Counted from the stretch's first letter, positions 33,260 through 42,533 are shown. The stretch: DNA of 64,000 bases from IOR16 sp963521065 (GCA_963521065.1 CAUQTI010000001.1:1-64000), one strand, 5' to 3'. Notes: a model not told the origin generated them from the sequence alone. A program made the numbers and translations.

Positions 33260-34423
33260 TTACATAAAGGTTTCCAGCTGATAAATTTGCACTGCAATGC
33301 AAAGCTGCGGATAAAAGGAATGACTGTCTCCCTCCATAGAAAGAAGCTCCTTAATTTTGTTTAACCGGTAGCGGATGGTATTTTCGTGCTGAAACAAGGC
33401 TTGTGCTGTTTTTCTTATGTTGCCGTCGTGCTTTACATAAAAAATAGCCGTTTTAAGCAAATCAGCGGAGTATTTTTCATCGTACTGATCAAGCGGGTCG
33501 AGCATACTTTTGTAATAATAGTTTAGCCAAAAGCTGTCTTGAAACGGAAGAATTACCTTGTACAGTCCAATTTCATCAAACAGTTTTTGATGCGCTTGCT
33601 GGATCTCGCACACTTTGCACGCATAGAGACTCTGCTGAATCCCCTTATCAAGCTGATGCAACGCTTGAAGACAGTCGCTGACACCCAAAAAATATTCATC
33701 CGGTGTCAATGCGGTGTGCAGCCAAAATTCTTGCGCAATTTTTTTGCAGCTGATTTTATTTTCTTCGTGAAAGCTTAAAATTGCCAGCATCCCCTGTTTG
33801 TATTTAAAAACAGAGTGTTCCGGCTTGAAGTAATCCAGCTTCTTTAAACGCTCTAAAGAGCGAAATTGTGCGCCCTCCTCCGTATGCTTCAATGCTTTGC
33901 AATAAATAACAACAAAGCATTCCTTAAAATGGGAATTGATGTCCAAGGAGAGCTCTCTTACGAGAGAGCGACTCAGTTCGTTACCAATCAAGTTATCCAC
34001 TTTCATTTCCAGCAATTGGTTGTTATCAATCAGCCGTAAGGTATCTGTGACTTCTGTAATGATATCTTCAAAATAAATATCATGGCCAAATAAGAAAATA
34101 GAAAATGATTTTTGTTTGGCATAACAGATTAAATCCTCCGGAAGTTCTTTATAATATACATTTTTAATTCCCAGGCAGGCAACGCCGCTGTCAATTAAAG
34201 TCTTCACAGCAGCAATCAAAAGATTTATATCATCTTTTGCAAACAAGAAACTGGAAAGAACAAAATCGTTTTTTATAAATTCCCCCTGCATTTTATAGGA
34301 AATAAATTCGTAATCAAGAATTGACATACGGTCAATTGCATTTTGAAACCCGCATTGCCCTGTCAGAATGGTGACATTTTGCAAGCTCTTTAATTTATAA
34401 GCGTCAGCGACGGTTAATGACAT
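33260..34423 (-). CDS. PucR family transcriptional regulator
   Basis: A 387-residue regulator. The N-terminal PucR domain (about 1-120) starts SLTVADAYKLKSL and contains VACLGIKNVYYKELPEDLICYAKQK; a linker with two short helical blocks follows. The C-terminal helix-turn-helix (about 325-380) reads HDGNIRKTAQALFQHENTIRYRLNKIKELL. Such proteins usually activate nitrogen-compound or purine catabolic genes. The divergent gene at 34822, a nucleoside phosphorylase, could be a target, but no operator is recognised. Promoter at 34478. GAAAGGAACC precedes the ATG. Confidence 0.88.
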   Translation of the reverse strand: MSLTVADAYKLKSLQNVTILTGQCGFQNAIDRMSILDYEFISYKMQGEFIKNDFVLSSFLFAKDDINLLIAAVKTLIDSGVACLGIKNVYYKELPEDLICYAKQKSFSIFLFGHDIYFEDIITEVTDTLRLIDNNQLLEMKVDNLIGNELSRSLVRELSLDINSHFKECFVVIYCKALKHTEEGAQFRSLERLKKLDYFKPEHSVFKYKQGMLAILSFHEENKISCKKIAQEFWLHTALTPDEYFLGVSDCLQALHQLDKGIQQSLYACKVCEIQQAHQKLFDEIGLYKVILPFQDSFWLNYYYKSMLDPLDQYDEKYSADLLKTAIFYVKHDGNIRKTAQALFQHENTIRYRLNKIKELLSMEGDSHSFYPQLCIAVQIYQLETFM

Positions 34424-34477
34424 AGATTGGTTCCTTTCTTTGTTAAAAGAAAAACGAGCATTGTTAAATCTACTAAT

Positions 34478-34506
34478 ATTATATATTTTTATTGGAATAA
34501 ATACAA
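34478..34506 (-). promoter_or_regulatory. Promoter of the pucR-like gene
   Basis: On the - strand: TTGTAT (34506-34501), 17-bp spacer, TATAAT (34483-34478), 55 bp before the start codon. Confidence 0.65.
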
Positions 34507-34553
34507 TGAATCAGCAGAAGCCTTCTTAAATTATTTTTTATAAAAAAAATCTT

Positions 34554-34596
34554 AAAACGGCAAAAAATCACAGGAAACTGTGATTTCTGCCGTTTT
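34554..34596. other. Isolated strong hairpin in a divergent intergenic region
   Basis: Two stacked stems: AAAACGGCA with TGCCGTTTT outside and AATCACAG with CTGTGATT inside, GAAA loop, followed by TATCTTATCTTATCTT on the + strand and by a T-rich stretch on the - strand. It looks like a terminator, yet both flanking genes point away from it. The rest of this 398-bp gap (34424-34821) holds the promoter at 34478 and AT-rich sequence; I see no further gene. Confidence 0.6.
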
Positions 34597-34821
34597 ATCT
34601 TATCTTATCTTACCATCTTGATTCCTTTGCGAGTAGAATCAATTTAAGTAATTTCATTATAAGGGGTATTCGGCTGTAAGAATTACAAAGATAGAATAAA
34701 AAACTTGTAATATTTATAAATATGCAAGACAAGCCGTATTTGAAAAAGTTTCCTGCTTGAGTGGAATTGCGAGGAAAAATCTACTATACTTATAAAGAGA
34801 TTGAAGAAAAGGAGAAGTGAG

Positions 34822-35616
34822 ATGGCGATATTATTAGAAGAATTTGATGAGAGCAAGCATGCCATTATAGAGCCTGAAATGGTAGCCCCGCCTTTAAAGC
34901 AGTTTCCTAAAACTGCTGTCACTTGTTTTTCGAGTCGGCTTTTAAATACGGTGCTGGAGAAAACAGAAAAAGAGCTTTTATGCACTCTCGATACCGAAGA
35001 TGGAGGAACACCGGTTTATCGAATCTCCTATCAAGGAACGGAAATGGCAGTTTATATGTCCCGAGTGGGGGCACCTGCATGTGTTGTGCAGATGGAAGAG
35101 ATGATTGCACGCGGAGCAGAGAATTTTGTCGTTTTTGGTTCCTGCGGCGTATTGGACCGAAATTTAGGGAAATGGCATATTATCATTCCCGTTTCTGCAA
35201 TGAGAGATGAAGGGGTCAGCTATCACTACCTTCCGCCCTCTGATGAAATTGAGGCAGAAGCAGATTGTATTGAAATATTAAAAGGTGTCTTTGAAAAATA
35301 TGAAGAGCCTTATGTGTGTGGAAAGGTCTGGACGACAGACGCCATTTATCGCGAAACTGTGGAGAAAACAGCAAAACGGAAACAGCAGGGGTGCATTGCT
35401 GTCGATATGGAATGCGCTTCTCTTTTTGCTGTTGCACGTTTCAGGCAGGTTGCTTTGATGCAATTTTTTTATGCGGAAGACAATTTGGATGTGGAGGTGT
35501 GGGATCACAGGGGGTTGAGCAGAGGGGTTCATACGAAAGCGGAATATCTATTTGAAATGGCACAAGCATGTGCAAAGAGACATGAAGAATTAATAGAAAA
35601 TAAAGAAATTTTATGA
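34822..35616 (+). CDS. Nucleoside phosphorylase
   Basis: A 264-residue PNP/UDP phosphorylase-family enzyme. Phosphate- and ribose-site features are SRVGAPACVVQMEEMIARGAENFVVFGSCGVL (about 75-106). The base and ribose loop is GCIAVDMECASLFAVARF (about 190-207). The closest type is uridine phosphorylase-like, but the base preference is not certain. It splits nucleosides with phosphate to release base and ribose 1-phosphate. ATG 34822 is chosen because AAGGAG is eight bases upstream. The stop codon is 41 bp before the metY start, so the two may share a transcript. Confidence 0.88.
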   Translation: MAILLEEFDESKHAIIEPEMVAPPLKQFPKTAVTCFSSRLLNTVLEKTEKELLCTLDTEDGGTPVYRISYQGTEMAVYMSRVGAPACVVQMEEMIARGAENFVVFGSCGVLDRNLGKWHIIIPVSAMRDEGVSYHYLPPSDEIEAEADCIEILKGVFEKYEEPYVCGKVWTTDAIYRETVEKTAKRKQQGCIAVDMECASLFAVARFRQVALMQFFYAEDNLDVEVWDHRGLSRGVHTKAEYLFEMAQACAKRHEELIENKEIL

Positions 35617-35657
35617 TGGAATTGCTCTATAGTATTTTGAGCAGGATGGAGTTGACG

Positions 35658-36923
35658 ATGAAAGACGAAACAAAATGTCTCCATGCGGGCTATAAGCCGG
35701 AAAATGGAGGACCGAGGGTAATGCCGATTGTGCAGAGCACAACGTATGTATTTGACAGCACTGAGCAAATAGGTGCTTTGTTTGATATGCCGACGGCGCA
35801 TATGTATTCCCGTTTTTCAAACCCTACGGTGGAAGTGGTAGAGAAAAAAATTGCGGAGCTGGAGGGTGGCGTAGGAGCGATGTGCACCTCTTCCGGTCAG
35901 GCGGCATCGTTGCTGTCTATTTTGAATTTATGCAGCAGCGGGGACAGCTTTATCAGCACAACGACAATCTACGGCGGCACGGTAAATCTCTTTGCCGTAA
36001 CCTTAAAGCGATTGGGGATCGAATGCATCTTCGTTGATCCGGAAGCAGAAGAAGAGGTTATCCAAAAAGCGTTCAAAGAAAATACCAAAGCCGTGTTTGG
36101 CGAAACCTTGGCCAACCCGGCACTCGCTGTATTAGATATCGAAAAATTTGCGAAAATAGCGCATGAAAACAGCGTTCCTCTCATCATTGATAATACATTT
36201 GCAACTCCGATTCTCTGCAAGCCGTTTTCCTTTGGTGCGGATATTGTTGTACATTCGACGTCGAAGTATATGGATGGACATGCTTTGCAAATTGGAGGTG
36301 TGATTGTTGACAGCGGAAATTTCGACTGGGCTTCCTCCGAACGTTTTCCGGAATTTACGCAGCCGGATGAATCGTATCATGGCGTTGTGTATACCAAAGA
36401 GTTTGGAAAGCTGGCTTACATTATTAAAGCGAGGATGCAGCTGATGCGGGATTTTGGTGCATACCCGGCAGCGCACTCTGCGTTTCTTTTGAATCTGGGG
36501 CTGGAAACACTGCCGATTCGTATGCGGCAATATTGTGAGAACGCGTTGAAGGTTGCGGAATTTTTTGCGCAGTCTGATAAGATTGAGGCAGTGCGTTATG
36601 CGGCATTACCGACGGATCGTTATTATGAACGGGCAAAAAAATATCTACCGAAGGGAACCTGCGGTGTGATTTCCATTGACATAAAGGGCGGGAAAAATGC
36701 TGCGGTGAAATTTATGAACGGTTTAAAGCTGGCTTCCAATGAAGTTCACGTTGCAGATATCCGCACTTGTGTATTGCATCCTGCAAGTGCAACGCACAGG
36801 CAGCTTACGGATGAACAGCTCGTAGCTGCCGGGGTAAATCCGGGCTTGATTCGCATTTCTGTGGGACTTGAAAATGTAGAAGACATATTGGAAGACATAA
36901 AGCAGAGTCTAAGCCAGGTATAG
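35658..36923 (+). CDS. metY: O-acetylhomoserine sulfhydrylase family PLP enzyme
   Basis: A 421-residue enzyme of the Cys/Met metabolism PLP family. The PLP lysine is in VVHSTSKYMDGHALQIGGVIVDSGNFDW (about residue 203). That block, together with YSRFSNPTVEVVEKKIAELEGG and TCVLHPASATHRQLTDEQ, is characteristic of the O-acetylhomoserine sulfhydrylases that make homocysteine. A methionine gamma-lyase activity cannot be ruled out. Start at ATG 35658 because GGAG is six bases upstream and the protein then begins MKDETKCLHAGYKP like its relatives; an ATG at 35646 is also in frame. No S-box or T-box leader is present. Confidence 0.9.
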   Translation: MKDETKCLHAGYKPENGGPRVMPIVQSTTYVFDSTEQIGALFDMPTAHMYSRFSNPTVEVVEKKIAELEGGVGAMCTSSGQAASLLSILNLCSSGDSFISTTTIYGGTVNLFAVTLKRLGIECIFVDPEAEEEVIQKAFKENTKAVFGETLANPALAVLDIEKFAKIAHENSVPLIIDNTFATPILCKPFSFGADIVVHSTSKYMDGHALQIGGVIVDSGNFDWASSERFPEFTQPDESYHGVVYTKEFGKLAYIIKARMQLMRDFGAYPAAHSAFLLNLGLETLPIRMRQYCENALKVAEFFAQSDKIEAVRYAALPTDRYYERAKKYLPKGTCGVISIDIKGGKNAAVKFMNGLKLASNEVHVADIRTCVLHPASATHRQLTDEQLVAAGVNPGLIRISVGLENVEDILEDIKQSLSQV

Positions 36924-36938
36924 AATAAACACCAGTAG

Positions 36939-36988
36939 AAAAGCACTCAAAAAGGAGAGAGATATCTTCGGGCTTGAGTGCTTTTTTG
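36939..36988. terminator. Bidirectional terminator
   Basis: AAAAGCACTCAA pairs with TTGAGTGCTTTT, 23-nt loop, then a T run. It separates metY from the convergent peptidoglycan-binding gene and can serve both directions. Confidence 0.85.
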
Positions 36989-36989
36989 C

Positions 36990-38429
36990 TTATATAAATT
37001 TAAAGGAAACACCTTCTGCGCCTTCTGCGGGAGGGGTTTCAGCAACCGGAGCTGGAATCGGATTTTCAGCGTTCAAGGACTCGTAAAGGCGTGAAATGGC
37101 ATTCCAGCTAGGGGAGGCAATGACTCCGGTAACGGTGCCAACGAACTGCTCCTGAAATGCACGGACAGCGGCTTCTGTTTGCTCGTCAAAGATGCCTGTA
37201 ATCTCAACCCGCGGAATTTCAGGATAGGACTGTGAAATTCTTTGCAGGTAAGTCTGCATTAAGGTGACATTTTTATCCCCCATGCCCCTCGACAGGATGT
37301 AGCCAGGGTAGATTGTAACGTTTTCCAGGCAATCCGCGGGCACGTTATTTTGAATATTCCGATACTCTCTTTCTAGCACAGCCCAAGTTTGAATGCCCAC
37401 AACTCCATCGATAATTAAGTTAAATTTTCGCTGAATCGCCATGACAGCCTGTGCCGTCTCTGTGTCAAAAACACCTGTAATTTCAATAATGGGTATTTCG
37501 GGATAATAGCAGCCAAGAATACGTATGTAATATTGGATGAGCTCAACCCAGATACCGGTATCTCCCTCCTGCCAGGCGACCTGAAATGGACTTTCAATCT
37601 CTTCCGGAAGCAACCCCTCTGAGACAAGCTCACCTAAGCCTTTTACTGCATTATAGATATATTTAATTTTATACCAGGTGGAGCTTCCTACGACACCGTC
37701 TACCGTCAAATTAAAAATTCGCTGAAATTGTTTAACGGCGGCTTCTGTTTCTGCACCGAAAATACCATCCTGATCATTTACTATTTTGGGAATCGAAGGA
37801 TAGTTTTGACTGATGCGATTTAACTCATTCTGAATAATACTTACGTCTTGCCCGAAGCTTCCTAAACGGAGAGGGTAGAGTGGATACGATTCAAAATTAG
37901 CATTTACGGGAACGTCGCGGATAATATTAATGTCATCCCCATAATAGTGTTGGAGTATTTGATAAGGGGTCATGCCTTGCTCTGCTAAAGGAACCGTACC
38001 CCATTGAGACAAGCCTTCGCAGAAGGTCTCTCTGCCGTCGCAGTAAGCAGCAAAGAGTGGCTCGATATTTCCTTGTCTTGCAACGTAGCTGTTAAAAACT
38101 TCATCGACAATCTGCGCAATGTTTTCAAAAACATCCCGATTTGGAACGAAAGATTGGTCGTATTTGGTAGAGCTCGTGATGTCAAAATCGTATCCACGGC
38201 TTCGGTACCATTCTGTATAAACTCGGTTTAGTGCAAACGTAATTTGCGCATAAATGTTCGCACGAATCGCGCTTTCCGGCCAGGTCGGATAGATCTCACT
38301 GGAAGCAACATTTTTAATATAGTCAGGGAAAGATACGGTGATATTTTCGGAAACCGCATCTGGCTCTCCAAGATGTACCGTTATTTGTTCGGGGATAAAG
38401 GGTTCGTCCGGCCGGCTGATTATGGCCAT
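36990..38429 (-). CDS. SpoIID-like protein with three peptidoglycan-binding domains (copy A)
   Basis: A 479-residue protein without a signal peptide. The N-terminal part (about 1-165) resembles SpoIID/LytB: DYIKNVASSEIYPTWPESAIRANIYAQITFALNR, then CEGLSQWGTVPLAEQGMTPYQILQHYYG. Three PG_binding_1 repeats follow (about 180-255, 275-350, 380-455), each ending in a GVFD-type loop, a QxxFxLxxDGVVG-like motif and W. A proline/alanine tail follows. ATG 38429 has GGAGG at proper spacing; an ATG six bases earlier does not. Without export signal it may act in the mother cell or forespore during sporulation. Paralogue of the gene at 38441. Confidence 0.85.
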   Translation of the reverse strand: MAIISRPDEPFIPEQITVHLGEPDAVSENITVSFPDYIKNVASSEIYPTWPESAIRANIYAQITFALNRVYTEWYRSRGYDFDITSSTKYDQSFVPNRDVFENIAQIVDEVFNSYVARQGNIEPLFAAYCDGRETFCEGLSQWGTVPLAEQGMTPYQILQHYYGDDINIIRDVPVNANFESYPLYPLRLGSFGQDVSIIQNELNRISQNYPSIPKIVNDQDGIFGAETEAAVKQFQRIFNLTVDGVVGSSTWYKIKYIYNAVKGLGELVSEGLLPEEIESPFQVAWQEGDTGIWVELIQYYIRILGCYYPEIPIIEITGVFDTETAQAVMAIQRKFNLIIDGVVGIQTWAVLEREYRNIQNNVPADCLENVTIYPGYILSRGMGDKNVTLMQTYLQRISQSYPEIPRVEITGIFDEQTEAAVRAFQEQFVGTVTGVIASPSWNAISRLYESLNAENPIPAPVAETPPAEGAEGVSFKFI

Positions 38430-38440
38430 GTGCATACCTC

Positions 38441-39802
38441 CTATAATAAATTTTCATAAACCACTGAAATCTCATTCCATGTAATCGGACCGATTAGACC
38501 AGTGTTTTCTCCTAAATATTTCTGCTGAAACGCCCGCACAGCAATTTCTGTAGCAGTATCAAAGTAACCAGTAACTTCAACTCTGGGGATAATTGGATCA
38601 GACTCGGAAATCCGCTGAAGATACGTTTGCATTATAGTCACATTTCGGTCACCCATTCCTCTTGAAAGCATATATCCTGGATAGAGCGTTACATTTGCAA
38701 GGCAATCTTCCGGAAGGTTAGGAAGAATAATTCGATATTGATTTTCAAGAAGTGCCCACGTTTGGATTCCGACGACGCCGTCGACAATCAAGTGAAATTT
38801 ATCTTGTATTGCTATGACTGCCTCAACCGTTTCCGGGTCAAAAACACCAGTGATTTCGATGATTGGAATATCTGGATAATAGCACCCAAGTACGCGGATG
38901 TAATATTGCAGCAATTTTACCCAGATACCGGAAGCTCCCTCTTCGACAGAGTCTTCAAATGGGCTTGAAATGTCTTCTAAAGAAATGCCTTCTGAGACAA
39001 GCTCACTTAGTCCCTTTACCGCATTAAAAATATATTTGATTTTATACCAGGTAGCATTCCCTACCACGCCGTCTGCCTTCAAATTAAAAATTCTTTGAAA
39101 TTGTTTTACAGCAGCTTCTGTTTCAGCTCCGAAGATTCCGGGCTGGTCATTTTCTATCCTAGGAATAGACGGATAATTTTGCCGAATACGGTTCAATTCA
39201 TTTTGTAGAATGCTCACATCCTGGCCAAAGCTTCCCAGACGGAGAGGGTAAAGCGGATAGGATTCAAAGTTTGCATTGACAGGGACATCTCTCACGATAT
39301 TAATGTCATTGCCATAGTAATACTGTAATATCTGGTAGGGAGTGTAGCCTTGCTGGGCAAGTGGCACGGTACCCCATTGTGAGAGCCCTTCGCACGTCGT
39401 TCGTCTTCCATCGCAGTAAGCAGTAAAGATGGGATCAATCCGGCCTTCTCTTGAGACGTAGCTGTTAAAAACTTCATCAACAATCAGTTCGATATTCTCA
39501 AAGATATCCCGGTTTGGAACAAACGCTTGATCATATTTGGTGGAGTTTGTAATGTCAAAATCATACCCTCGGCTGCGATACCACTCGGTATAGACTCGAT
39601 TTAGAGCAAATGTAATCTGCGCGTAAATATTTGCACGAATTGCACTTTCCGGCCAGGTCGGATAAATTTCGCTGGAAGCAACGTTCTTAATGTAATCGGG
39701 AAACGAAAGGGTGACGTTTTCGGCAGGGGCATCCGGATCGCCAAGATGCACAGTAATTTGTTCAGGTATGAATGGTTGGTCCGGCCGACTGATGATAGCC
39801 AT
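38441..39802 (-). CDS. SpoIID-like protein with three peptidoglycan-binding domains (copy B)
   Basis: A 453-residue paralogue of copy A, 11 bp upstream of it in the same operon. The N-terminal 165 residues are nearly identical between the two (same MAIISRPD, same SpoIID-like EIYPTWPESAIRANIYAQITF and GLSQWGTVPLAQQGYTPYQIL segments). The three PG_binding_1 repeats are conserved but more diverged, and copy B lacks the Pro/Ala-rich tail. No signal peptide. It probably binds cortex or septal peptidoglycan; whether it cleaves it is open. AAGGAG lies eight bases before the ATG. Confidence 0.85.
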   Translation of the reverse strand: MAIISRPDQPFIPEQITVHLGDPDAPAENVTLSFPDYIKNVASSEIYPTWPESAIRANIYAQITFALNRVYTEWYRSRGYDFDITNSTKYDQAFVPNRDIFENIELIVDEVFNSYVSREGRIDPIFTAYCDGRRTTCEGLSQWGTVPLAQQGYTPYQILQYYYGNDINIVRDVPVNANFESYPLYPLRLGSFGQDVSILQNELNRIRQNYPSIPRIENDQPGIFGAETEAAVKQFQRIFNLKADGVVGNATWYKIKYIFNAVKGLSELVSEGISLEDISSPFEDSVEEGASGIWVKLLQYYIRVLGCYYPDIPIIEITGVFDPETVEAVIAIQDKFHLIVDGVVGIQTWALLENQYRIILPNLPEDCLANVTLYPGYMLSRGMGDRNVTIMQTYLQRISESDPIIPRVEVTGYFDTATEIAVRAFQQKYLGENTGLIGPITWNEISVVYENLL

Positions 39803-39820
39803 GCGGTAGCTCCTTTCTGA

Positions 39821-40342
39821 TTACATGGTTTCAATATCCCCTTCGTAAGGCGGTGTGAGGCTGAACCCGTAATAAGGGATTAGGGTAACAGGCTGAAGCG
39901 TGGTGATGCCTTCAAAAATAGGGATGTCTTCCGCACTTGCCGGCAGGAAATTAGGTGCTTCAATGTAAGCGTCATAAGTCGCGTACACCTGATCGTTTTC
40001 GGGATTTTGTGAAAGGTTAGCACTGACTGTCCGCATAGCGACAGGATCGGTTTTGCCATCCTCGTTTGTGGTAAGTGTTTTTGTAATATGATAGCCATCC
40101 CCCATATATTTACATAGAGTAATGGTTGCATTCGGAACGGGAAGAACCCCTTCAAGAGGGGATTCCTGATTCACTTGAAAAATTAAGTATCCAACCTTTG
40201 GATTTTCAGCAAGATAGACGTCGAGCAGTGGCATTAGGCCTTCTTCGTCTATAATGGTTCTTACCTCTTCTTTTTTTACATCGGATTTTCCGTTCAAAAC
40301 AGATGGGTTCTGCAATTGCTTGGCAGTTATATTATGTGGCAT
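39821..40342 (-). CDS. Small beta-rich protein, first gene of the SpoIID-like operon
   Basis: A 173-residue protein without signal peptide or membrane helix. A charged N-terminus (about 1-50) leads into a probable beta-sandwich: YLIFQVNQESPLEGVLPVPNATITLCKYMGDGYHITKTLTTNEDGKT resembles the carboxypeptidase-regulatory/transthyretin-like fold, and PNFLPASAEDIPIFEGITTLQPVTLIPY resembles the closing strands. It starts 40342 behind AAAGGAGG and ends 18 bp before copy B, so the three genes form one leftward operon. Function unknown; a structural partner of the two peptidoglycan-binding proteins is the simplest idea. Confidence 0.75.
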   Translation of the reverse strand: MPHNITAKQLQNPSVLNGKSDVKKEEVRTIIDEEGLMPLLDVYLAENPKVGYLIFQVNQESPLEGVLPVPNATITLCKYMGDGYHITKTLTTNEDGKTDPVAMRTVSANLSQNPENDQVYATYDAYIEAPNFLPASAEDIPIFEGITTLQPVTLIPYYGFSLTPPYEGDIETM

Positions 40343-40493
40343 GGAAGAGCCTCCTTTATGTAATGGAATGAAATGGGCAGTAAAATTGCCTATACTAGTA
40401 TATTAGGTAAATTTCCAAGCGTGACTTTCAATTCATAGGAAAATAGAGAATGCGCCTTAAGAATAAGTTAATAATTCTTTTTTTTATACCTTA

Positions 40494-40522
40494 TTGACAA
40501 CTAATATTATATGACATATAGT
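40494..40522 (+). promoter_or_regulatory. Promoter of the padR operon
   Basis: TTGACA (40494-40499), 17-bp spacer, TATAGT (40517-40522). The spacer and -10 contain AT-rich near-dyads (TATTATATGACATATAGTA) that could be the PadR operator. Confidence 0.7.
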
Positions 40523-40563
40523 ATTGATTAAATAATATTATTATTAAGACAAGGGGGTAAAAA

Positions 40564-40884
40564 ATGGCATTTCAAGTAGGATCTGCTTTTTTAGACGCTT
40601 GTGTGTTGTCGGTTTTATCGCAGGAAGATTTATATGGCTATGTATTGACACAGAAGATGAGAGAAGCCACAGATATATCAGAATCGACGTTGTATCCGGT
40701 ATTAAGGCGTTTGCAAAAAAGCGGATATCTGACGACATACGATCAATCGTTTCAGGGAAGAAATCGGAGGTATTATTCGATTACAGAAGAGGGACGACAA
40801 AAGGTCAGAGCGTATCAGCAAGATTGGACGGAATATAAAAATCGTGTAGATCAAGTCATATTTGGAGGATTACAGAATGAGTAG
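40564..40884 (+). CDS. PadR family transcriptional regulator
   Basis: A 106-residue winged helix of the short PadR class: LDACVLSVLSQEDLYGYVLTQKMREA, then SESTLYPVLRRLQKSGYLTTY (recognition helix, about 40-60) and the wing GRNRRYYSITEEGRQKV. The C-terminal dimer helix is short. It begins at ATG behind AAGGGGG and overlaps the next gene by eight bases. PadR regulators of this type control the DUF1700 and DUF4097 genes they are co-transcribed with, often in response to envelope stress. Confidence 0.92.
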   Translation: MAFQVGSAFLDACVLSVLSQEDLYGYVLTQKMREATDISESTLYPVLRRLQKSGYLTTYDQSFQGRNRRYYSITEEGRQKVRAYQQDWTEYKNRVDQVIFGGLQNE

Positions 40885-41470
40885 AGCTGAGTTTATGAAG
40901 CAATTGGAGGCAGCTTTGTCCAGGGTGCCCAAGGAAGAAAGGGAAAATGCGATTGCTTATTATAATGAATATTTTGAGGAAGCAGGCAAAGAACAGGAAG
41001 GTGAAATCATAAAGAGCTTAGGCTCCCCGCAAAGAATCGCATCACAGATTATTGCAGGCATTGCTGTTAAGAAATTTGAGAGTGACCCAATGCCAAGTGT
41101 AAAAAAAGGCGTTTCCGCGATTTGGCTGGTGATCCTATCCATTTTCGCGGCACCGGTCGCACTGCCAATTGCTATCGCGATTGCGGCTTGCATTTTTGCA
41201 TTTGCGGTAACGATTACCGTGGTTATATTTGCGATGCTCCTTACTGTAATCGCGGCGTTTCTTGCCGGCATTGCATGTGTTGGTGTTGGGTTCTCAGACT
41301 TAGTTGTTCAGCCACTTGTAGGGATTGGAGTGCTTGGACTTGGCTCCATTATGATAGGGGTTTCTCTGCTTGCAGGGATGCTGGTAGTCCTTGCAGCGAG
41401 AGCGATATTTGTTGCTTTGGCGAAAACCTTAAGTAAAGTATTGAATCGTAAATCAAAAGGAGGAGTATAA
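40877..41470 (+). CDS. DUF1700 membrane protein
   Basis: A 197-residue protein. The cytoplasmic N-terminal helix bundle (about 1-65) with EFMKQLEAALSRVPKEERENAIAYYNEYFEEA and IKSLGSPQRIASQI is the DUF1700 hallmark; three or four glycine/alanine-rich membrane helices follow (about 78-190). ATG 40877 is preferred, with GGAGG eight bases upstream, over an in-frame TTG inside that ribosome site. Middle gene of the PadR-DUF1700-DUF4097 operon. Function unknown beyond a link to envelope stress in relatives. Confidence 0.88.
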   Translation: MSRAEFMKQLEAALSRVPKEERENAIAYYNEYFEEAGKEQEGEIIKSLGSPQRIASQIIAGIAVKKFESDPMPSVKKGVSAIWLVILSIFAAPVALPIAIAIAACIFAFAVTITVVIFAMLLTVIAAFLAGIACVGVGFSDLVVQPLVGIGVLGLGSIMIGVSLLAGMLVVLAARAIFVALAKTLSKVLNRKSKGGV

Positions 41471-41471
41471 G

Positions 41472-42377
41472 GTGAATAAGACATTTCGGATTTTAATGAT
41501 TGTTGCTGCGGCATTCATAGGGATTGGCATCCTTATGGCAGGACTAAGTTTTTCATTTGGGTTTGCACTTCCGGACCTTTTCTATGAGATTGGAAATAAA
41601 AACCATGAAGCGGCAGACCGCACCATAGAGGAAGATCTAAAAGAATTTCAAGATATTTCGATTGATGCAAGCTACCATGATGTTCGTTTTAAGCAGGGAG
41701 ATGCCTTTCATATTAAATATAGCTATAACAGTAAATACAGCAGCTTGACGCATGAAATCAAGGAAGGCCGGTTACTGGTCAAAGATGAAAAAGCAGATCG
41801 AAAGGGGCTATTAAGTGTAATCGGAGAAAAAAACCTAAGAGGCATGATTGAAATTACTTACCCAAAAGAAGCTGTGTTCAGGGATGTGCGTATTGCAGAT
41901 GAAATAGGTGAAGTAGCGATTGGAGACTTCTCCTGCAGTAATTTGCAGATAGATGTAGGGATTGGCTCTATTGTTGCGAGAGCTGTAAAGACACAGACGT
42001 TACAGATTAGTGCAGATACCGGCGATGTTAAGTTGGTCAATGGAAGTGCAGATCGGGCAGAGCTTGAGCTTTCTTTAGGAGAATTGACCACGGACAAGTG
42101 GAGCACCAATGGATTAGTTGCAGAATTGGGAAGCGGAGAGGCGAATCTGTCTGGAACATTTCTTGGAGAGACAAATATAGACTGCACGATAGGAGATATC
42201 ACGATGCAGGTATCGGATTTTGAGAAAAACTATGCTTATGATTTGGAAACAGAGCTTGGTGACATTCGTATTAATGGAAAAAAAGTGGCAAACGAAGTGG
42301 AACAAAAAAGGGAGCTTGAAAATAAAATTAATTTGAGCGCTGAGACCGGAGATATTAACTTAAGTTTTGAAAAATAA
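41472..42377 (+). CDS. DUF4097 beta-strand repeat protein, membrane-anchored
   Basis: A 301-residue protein with one N-terminal helix (about 6-33) and an outside right-handed beta-helix-like body. Repeating short strands such as LQISADTGDVKLVNGSADRAELELSLGEL and INLSAETGDINLSFE show the DUF4097 pattern. The GTG start lies two bases after the DUF1700 stop, with AGGAG seven bases upstream. LiaG/YvlB-type relatives sit in cell-envelope stress operons. No enzyme motif is visible; it may sense or scaffold at the surface. Confidence 0.86.
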   Translation: MNKTFRILMIVAAAFIGIGILMAGLSFSFGFALPDLFYEIGNKNHEAADRTIEEDLKEFQDISIDASYHDVRFKQGDAFHIKYSYNSKYSSLTHEIKEGRLLVKDEKADRKGLLSVIGEKNLRGMIEITYPKEAVFRDVRIADEIGEVAIGDFSCSNLQIDVGIGSIVARAVKTQTLQISADTGDVKLVNGSADRAELELSLGELTTDKWSTNGLVAELGSGEANLSGTFLGETNIDCTIGDITMQVSDFEKNYAYDLETELGDIRINGKKVANEVEQKRELENKINLSAETGDINLSFEK

Positions 42378-42533
42378 AAGCAGGAACACAAAAACTTAAA
42401 AAAAACGTAAGATTTTGTTAAGGGGCATTTAACAAACACATGGCATACTGAATGCAAAGGGAAAATGGGAAAAGAGAATTGAAAAAATAAAAAGGGTGAA
42501 TACCGGGGATAAAGAAGGATATAGGGGGAAAAT

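Noticed and set aside
35640..35660. A SAM (S-box) or T-box leader before the O-acetylhomoserine sulfhydrylase gene.
   Set aside because: Only 41 bp separate it from the upstream gene, and no leader structure can fit.
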